Position numbers and translations under genes: made by a program
Notes under the pieces: model-generated
Told to the model about the DNA's origin: nothing
Database searches by the model: none
Seen by the model: the letters and a program-made list of their open reading frames with translations, nothing else
Part shown: positions 7,443 to 10,934 of the stretch, piece after piece
How positions within the stretch are numbered: the first letter of the stretch is position 1
Layout of the letters: the number at the start of each line of letters is the position of its first letter
Origin: Melioribacteraceae bacterium
GTDB taxonomy: Bacteria > Bacteroidota > Ignavibacteria > Ignavibacteriales > Melioribacteraceae
Length of the DNA: 10,934 bases
Assembly: GCA_015486905.1 (NCBI GenBank)
Contig: WFQV01000349.1
Coordinates: 1-10,934, forward strand
Reading direction: 5' to 3'

Positions 7443-8942
7443 ATGAAAAATCTCAATGGCTTGCCTAAAATATTTTTCTTCTTTTTGTCTATTGTTTTTT
7501 TCCTTAAAGTATCCTCCGTTATTTCCTACACCGGCGGGCAATCTAATGAAACCGTACATTACACAGTAGATCAAGGACTTTCGAGCAACATTGTTAATTC
7601 AATTTGCCAAGATGAAAACGGCTTTATTTGGTTCGGTACAAACGAAGGGTTGAACAGATTTGACGGCTACAATATTGAAGTAATTAAAAATCCGGCTCCC
7701 GATTCCGTAAGGATAAAAAGTGATTTTTTAAGGCAAGTAATCTTTTACAGTAAAGACAAACTTTTCCTTGCGGCTCAGAACGGCGTGTACGAATTTGATT
7801 CGCGCAAGTATTCTTTCGGGAAAATTTTTCTTACCCATTCCCGCAAGTTTTCAGTAAATAGACAAACAAAAAGAATTTACAGAATGTTAAAATTGCGGAA
7901 CGGTAAACTTCTAATTTCCACGTCATCCTCATTGTTCGAATATGACCATGCGAAAGAAAGGGCAAAGGATTTACTGAAAGAAAATAAATACAAAGTTCTC
8001 CGGGAAAAGACAATTAAAAATCTGGCGTGAACCAACTATTTTTTGTGGTTTGTTACAACGGATAATCAATTATTTTTCGAGAGGGACAATGTGATTAAAA
8101 AATTCGGTTCGTACAACCAAATAAACAATTTGTTTTCGGACGGGCGATTTGTTTACATCCTCGGTTCAAGAAGTTTGCTTTTAAAAATAGACAGCAAATT
8201 TAACAGGCTTTACGATTTAAGCTACTTACTTAAAAAAACGCCGTACATTTTGTTCAACCCGATGAAAATGGTAAAGTACTGAGATAGTAAATTCATTATT
8301 GCATCTCTGCATTCGATTTTTTCAGTGGATTTAAAAGAAAATTCCGTCCGGAAAATTGAAACGCCCGAATTTTACGTAATTAAAGCAATGTTAGCGGATA
8401 AAAACTCCGTGCTTTGGGTAGCCACTAACGGACTGGGCATTTTCAAAATAGACTTGACTCCTGTTCAATTTTTAACCTTAAGCAAACGGAAAGGGAATCT
8501 TTCCTTTTTAAGCGTTCGTGCTATTTTGCCCGTAGGGAACGGACAACTGCTAGTGGGCGGTTTATACGTGCTAAACGTTGTCAATCTCAAAACGCTTTCT
8601 TTTATGGAAATGCCCTAATTCAAAGGCTCAACGGTTTATTATTTGATTAGAGACGAAAGTAATAAAAACATTATTTGGGCCTCCGTATTCAGCGGCGGAA
8701 TAAGAAAGTTAAATTTAAAAACCGGCAAAGTGGTTGATGTCCCTCTACCACTTGGAAATAATGTTTTGCAGGGAATGAGGTTTTTTAAGTGCATTAAAGG
8801 TTCGAACGGCAATTTGTATTTCGGGACGAACCGCGGACTGTTAGTTGCGAAGCGTAACGGTAAGCTTTTCGCACTGAAGAAGTTTCCTCAACTAAACAAA
8901 GGTCGTTCTAAACCAAATAAAACTAATATTACTGATTTTTAA
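7443..8942 (+). pseudogene. Two-component regulator propeller protein, N-terminal part, broken by three stops
   Basis: One reading frame runs across the whole stretch and encodes a signal peptide (MKNLNGLPKIFFFFLSIVFF) followed by beta-propeller repeats of the Reg_prop type. Clear blades include DENGFIWFGTNEGLNRFDGY, SVLWVATNGLGIFKIDL, KNIIWASVFSGGIRKLNL and NLYFGTNRGL. Such proteins are periplasmic sensors, normally followed by a Y_Y_Y domain, a membrane helix and a histidine kinase or DNA-binding domain. None of these is seen here, so the gene is also cut short at its 3' end. The frame is interrupted by TGA at 8028-8030, TGA at 8280-8282 and TAA at 8616-8618 (codons 196, 280 and 392), then ends with TAA at 8940-8942. 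No frameshift is needed to join the pieces. The ATG at 7443 is chosen because it opens the signal peptide; ATG at 7428 and TTG at 7413 are possible. No ribosome site is evident. Confidence 0.85.
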
Positions 8943-9062
8943 CCAAACAACTCGTCCCGACTTGGCAGAAAGGGAATGATTATTAATTATGGATATGACT
9001 TCCGGTAGGCATGCGATGAATTATGAATGCGTTACGAGTAGCTTGATTGCGTGATTGTATAG

Positions 9063-9094
9063 TTGGATGGATGGTTTGTTGGATGATTGGATGT
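9063..9094 (-). repeat. Reverse-strand copy of the ATCCAAYC word array
   Basis: The plus strand reads TTGGATGGATGG, then TTGGATGATTGGATG. Its complement contains ATCCAATCATCCAAC, the same 8-base word as the tandem array at 3-46, in the opposite orientation and less regular. GGATTATTGAATGATTG near 9136-9152 is a further degenerate relative. Confidence 0.55.
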
Positions 9095-9266
9095 CCGACT
9101 ACGTCATCGCTATGCTTGGGCTACGGCGTGACAAGTTGGATTATTGAATGATTGTTCTGTTATTTTTTTGAGGTTAAGGTTGAGGTTAAGAATTGTTACA
9201 GATTACAGAAAAACAAAGTCTGCAAAATAATTTTAACAAAGCTCAACATGAGGGACATTTCATTAA

Positions 9267-9286
9267 CCCCGAGCTTCAGCTCGGGG
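9267..9286. repeat. REP-like perfect hairpin CCCCGAGC-TTCA-GCTCGGGG
   Basis: An 8-base perfect GC-rich stem (9267-9274 with 9279-9286) and a four-base TTCA loop. No T-run follows on the plus strand. The minus-strand side is followed by TTAATG, also not a terminator. Short hairpins of this word are a common type of intergenic repeat, so I call it REP-like rather than a terminator. Confidence 0.65.
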
Positions 9287-9526
9287 GTAGGACGAGAGAA
9301 AACACTAAAGTTTTTTGGCGCGATTTTTGGCTTCGCTCGTCTAAGAAGGATAAAAATCGTGACAAAACTTCGGAGGGAAATAATCAGACGAAATAAAAGG
9401 ATTCCTCTTCGACTCAACTCATCAAGATTTGAAAACTCTACCAATTAATTTTCGGTTTCACATCTGTCCACAATAATAAAAACAACATATTTTGGACAGC
9501 AAAAATAATTTTATAATATTTATTAA

Positions 9527-9766
9527 GAAAAAAGGGGCTCAAAAAACTTAAGAAGCATCCCTAACACAAAGGACTTGGAAGAGTTTGTAAGAAAAAATAA
9601 ACTTTCGAATATTTTGGGCAGCATAATGATGTAAAAAGACGTTTTTAAGGGGGGGTTTGAAAGACTTACCAAAAGTGTCCCAAATGAAAGATTTTCAAGG
9701 TTTTATTTTAATGGGGAAATTATTTTGGAAAGAAGTGTTCGGTTTTATTATTTGTTCGCAAGTTGA
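9527..9766 (+). pseudogene. Possible decayed coding remnant, unknown function
   Basis: One frame bounded by TAA at 9524 and TGA at 9764-9766 stays protein-like over about 79 codons with one internal TAA (9632-9634). The first part reads NTKDLEEFVRKNKLSNIL and the second VPNERFSRFYFNGEIILERS followed by VRFYYLFAS. The second part has 43 sense codons in very AT-rich DNA, where stops should be frequent, and a balanced amino-acid composition. I do not recognise the family. There is no good start codon, so it is at most the remains of a gene. Confidence 0.3.
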
Positions 9767-9795
9767 TTGACGTCACAATTATATTGGTAATTTTA
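9767..9795 (+). promoter_or_regulatory. Candidate promoter ahead of the hairpin region
   Basis: TTG (9767-9769) is followed after 18 bases by TAATTTTA (9788-9795), close to the Bacteroidota TTG-N19-TAnnTTTG pattern. TTGACG would also serve as a sigma-70 -35 with TAATTT 15 bases later. Transcription would begin near 9801. The case rests mainly on the structured DNA and terminator downstream. Confidence 0.3.
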
Positions 9796-9800
9796 TCTTA

Positions 9801-9925
9801 CATTAAATTAAGTTTTTTAAAGTTTTAAATCTCACCGCAAAGTGCTTTTTCTCTTAGCTTAAAAATTCATTTTGCTTTGCGTGTCGGAGGGCTTTAAGGA
9901 CGCACTTGACTGCGTCCTTTTCTAT
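9801..9925 (+). ncRNA. Candidate small RNA or rlpA leader
   Basis: Between the candidate promoter and the terminator lies about 120 bases with no open frame and two stem-loops. The first pairs CGCAAAG (9836-9842) with CTTTGCG (9875-9881) around an AT-rich loop. The second is the terminator stem at 9896-9919. It matches no RNA family I recognise. Alternatively it is a leader or attenuator for the rlpA-like gene, whose ATG is 92 bases beyond the terminator stem. Confidence 0.3.
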
Positions 9926-9926
9926 T
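9896..9926 (+). terminator. Rho-independent terminator
   Basis: AAGGACGCA (9896-9904) pairs perfectly with TGCGTCCTT (9911-9919) around a six-base CTTGAC loop, followed on the plus strand by TTCTATT. The stem is stable and the tail moderately T-rich. On the minus strand the stem is followed by AAAGCC, so it works best for plus-strand transcription, although no intact plus-strand gene lies just before it. Confidence 0.6.
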
Positions 9927-10011
9927 AGAATTCTCATTTCACAAATCTAAATTTTAATCAACTTCTCCCCTTTGAATAAAAATTTGCTCTGAATTTCATT
10001 AAGTTTAAAAT

Positions 10012-10536
10012 ATGCGAAAAATTTTTCTTTACATAGCGGGGTTGACTTTCGTGGCTTCGTGCTCTTCAAGTCCGAGATTTACATCTTCTAAAAACCGTAC
10101 AGCCACACATCAGAGGGAAACCACTTCCGATTCTACGGGGCGGTTTGCCTCTGAAGATTCAAGTGAAGCAGAAGATACCGTTGCCTTCTTTGACCCTTTA
10201 TCAGGAAAAATTCTTGCTACACAGATCGGGATTGCCTCTTACTACGCAGAACCTTTCAACGGCAGAAAAACTGCGAACGGCGAAATTTACAATATGTACG
10301 AGTTAACGGCTGCTCACCCGTCTTTCCCTTTTGGAACAATTGCGCTCATTACAAATTTGAGAAACGGTAAAACGGCAATTGTTAAAATTAACGATAGGAT
10401 GCCGAAACGTTCCGATAGAATAATAGACCTTTCCTATGGAACGGCGATAATATTAAATATGGTAAAAGACGGAATAGCAAGAGTAAAAATAGAAGTGCTG
10501 AAATGGGGAGACAATAAGTACCACGGCTCTCGGTAA
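10012..10536 (+). CDS. rlpA: RlpA-like septal ring lipoprotein / lytic transglycosylase
   Basis: A 174-residue secreted lipoprotein. The signal peptide MRKIFLYIAGLTFVASC ends in lipobox VASC, so C17 should be lipidated. A Ser/Thr-rich linker (about 18-65) follows, then a double-psi beta-barrel domain (about 71-163) with GIASYY, GRKTANGEIYNM, TAAHPSFPFGT, VKINDR and RIIDLS. In characterised RlpA proteins (for example Pseudomonas aeruginosa) the histidine of TAAH and the aspartate of NDR are needed to cleave peptidoglycan lacking stem peptides. Both are kept here as H102 and D128. The usual DRGPF is replaced by DRMPK. There is no C-terminal SPOR domain, so septal targeting by denuded glycan binding is not expected. 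It stands alone. There is no Shine-Dalgarno sequence; the ATG is chosen because it opens the signal peptide. Confidence 0.9.
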   Translation: MRKIFLYIAGLTFVASCSSSPRFTSSKNRTATHQRETTSDSTGRFASEDSSEAEDTVAFFDPLSGKILATQIGIASYYAEPFNGRKTANGEIYNMYELTAAHPSFPFGTIALITNLRNGKTAIVKINDRMPKRSDRIIDLSYGTAIILNMVKDGIARVKIEVLKWGDNKYHGSR

Positions 10537-10620
10537 ATGTGAGAACCACGAAAGAATTTAAGCCGCTAAAAGTTGGTTAAACATAATTCCGAATGGATGA
10601 GAGGTGCAAGCATTACACAC

Positions 10621-10745
10621 GACTTACTACTCGTCAATCGTTAGGGGCAAGAAGCAAGACGTAAGAAGTCTTAACCATTTCAAGTACTCGTCAGTAGTAA
10701 TTCATTCGGTTTTCGTTTAGAGGTTTAGGGTTTTGAAGTTTAGGG
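10621..10745 (-). repeat. Composite intergenic repeat, copy D (inverted relative to A-C)
   Basis: Read on the minus strand this gives CTAAACCTCTAAACGAA, then ATGAATTACTACTGACGAG, then CTTCTTACGTCTTGCTTC, then AACGATTGACGAGTAG. That is the module order of copy B at 438-575, with divergence. The first 21 bases (10621-10641) are the exact reverse complement of 122-142. Just to its right, CCGG words at 10750-10753 and 10763-10766 form a short hairpin with flanking AACA/TGTT. Confidence 0.75.
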
Positions 10746-10782
10746 AACACCGGATATTTTCCCCGGTTGTTGAGAGCTGATT

Positions 10783-10813
10783 ACTTATGACTTAAGACTC
10801 GTCACTTAAGACT
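10783..10813 (-). repeat. CTTAAG module, inverted copy of 139-169
   Basis: The 31 bases match the reverse complement of 139-169 with a single mismatch (partner of position 164). The module contains AGTCTTAAGT and GAGTCTTAAGTC, each with a CTTAAG palindrome, separated by GACGAG. On the left it follows the GACGAGTAGTAAGTC word directly. Here the two are about 140 bases apart and in the other order, so the modules have been shuffled. Confidence 0.75.
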
Positions 10814-10844
10814 TTGCATTCGTGTTCTATCAATAAAATTTTAT

Positions 10845-10872
10845 TTTACATTTTTTTTACATTTCCTATATT
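10845..10872 (+). promoter_or_regulatory. Sigma-70-like promoter reading out of the right edge
   Basis: TTTACA (10845-10850) and TATATT (10867-10872) are separated by 16 bases. A purine-rich stretch follows, with GAGGAG (10908-10913) and AGAGGGA (10917-10923) as possible ribosome sites. No start codon appears before the window ends at 10934, so the gene it may serve lies outside. Confidence 0.4.
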
Positions 10873-10934
10873 ACTGGCGGAAATAATATTAAATTAATTT
10901 TTAACTCGAGGAGAAAAGAGGGATAATACCGAAA

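Larger units (their letters stand above)
8943..9526. other. Non-coding stretch with repeat words
   Basis: I find no convincing gene. The stretch holds GGATGATT-type words (9063-9094), a block CGACTACGTCATCGCTATGCTTGG (shown here only to mark about 9093-9135 as word-rich) with the partner CTACGGCGTGAC, a perfect GC hairpin (9267-9286), and a longer inverted pair CGATTTTT/AAAAATCG (9321-9328 and 9352-9359). Open frames of 60-100 codons on both strands cross the hairpin and have basic, low-quality composition, so they are rejected as genes. Confidence 0.55.

Noticed and set aside
8028..8282. TGA recoded as a sense codon (alternative code or selenocysteine)
   Set aside because: TGA acts as a normal stop in the protease gene, tryptophan is encoded by TGG in the intact genes, a third interruption is TAA, and no selenocysteine-type context was seen.
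9267..9286. GC hairpin as a rho-independent terminator
   Set aside because: Neither strand has a T-run after the stem.
9152..9448. Open frames of 67-98 codons on both strands as genes
   Set aside because: They overlap each other, cross the GC hairpin at 9267-9286, and have basic, repetitive composition without a ribosome site; they look like chance frames over repeats.
64..10813. The inverted repeats as ends of one large 10-kb transposon
   Set aside because: The repeats lie inside intergenic DNA in several shuffled copies, no transposase or integrase was found between them, and the enclosed genes include pyruvate kinase.

Overview
The window looks like a chromosomal segment of a free-living bacterium of the Bacteroidota/Chlorobi side, most likely an Ignavibacteria-type genome. 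This assignment is inferred, not proven. It rests on AT-rich intergenic DNA, several genes without a clear Shine-Dalgarno sequence, a possible Bacteroidota-type promoter (TTG-N19-TAnnTTTG), a two-component 'propeller' sensor relic, and long intergenic stretches built from recurring short words (for example CTCTAAAC, GATTGACGAGTA, CTTAAG). No phage, CRISPR, tRNA, rRNA or intact insertion sequence was seen.

Layout. 1-655 is non-coding and filled with composite repeats. 656-5574 (minus strand) is a tight three-gene operon, read from right to left: a Lon-family protease of the LonB/LonC-like type, pyruvate kinase (4-base ATGA overlap), and an AmmeMemoRadiSam-system radical SAM enzyme (start codon directly abutting the pyk stop). 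5575-6289 is a 715-base divergent intergenic region with a GC-rich palindromic repeat. 6290-7087 (plus) is an isolated bacterial sugar (polyprenyl-phosphate glycosyl-1-phosphate) transferase with an unusual C-terminal tail. 7443-8942 (plus) is the N-terminal part of a two-component regulator propeller protein, interrupted by three in-frame stops but no frameshift. 8943-10011 has no intact gene; it holds repeat words, a REP-like hairpin, a possible decayed coding remnant and a possible small RNA ending in a good terminator. 10012-10536 (plus) is an RlpA-like lipoprotein. 10537-10934 contains inverted copies of the left-hand repeats and a promoter-like sequence that fires out of the right edge.

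How the genes work together. The operon joins central carbon metabolism (pyruvate kinase) with protein quality control and a radical SAM enzyme of unclear role. The overlap and abutment imply co-transcription, but a functional link is only inference. The sugar transferase and the RlpA-like lipoprotein are both cell-envelope functions but stand alone. The stretch 7088-10011 looks like a decaying region: a broken sensor, a possible truncated transferase tail and a further coding relic, all interrupted by stops that single C:G to T:A transitions could have made. Nothing here amounts to a clearly new biological system. The best leads are the nonsense-only decay pattern, the modular inverted intergenic repeats, and the candidate small RNA.
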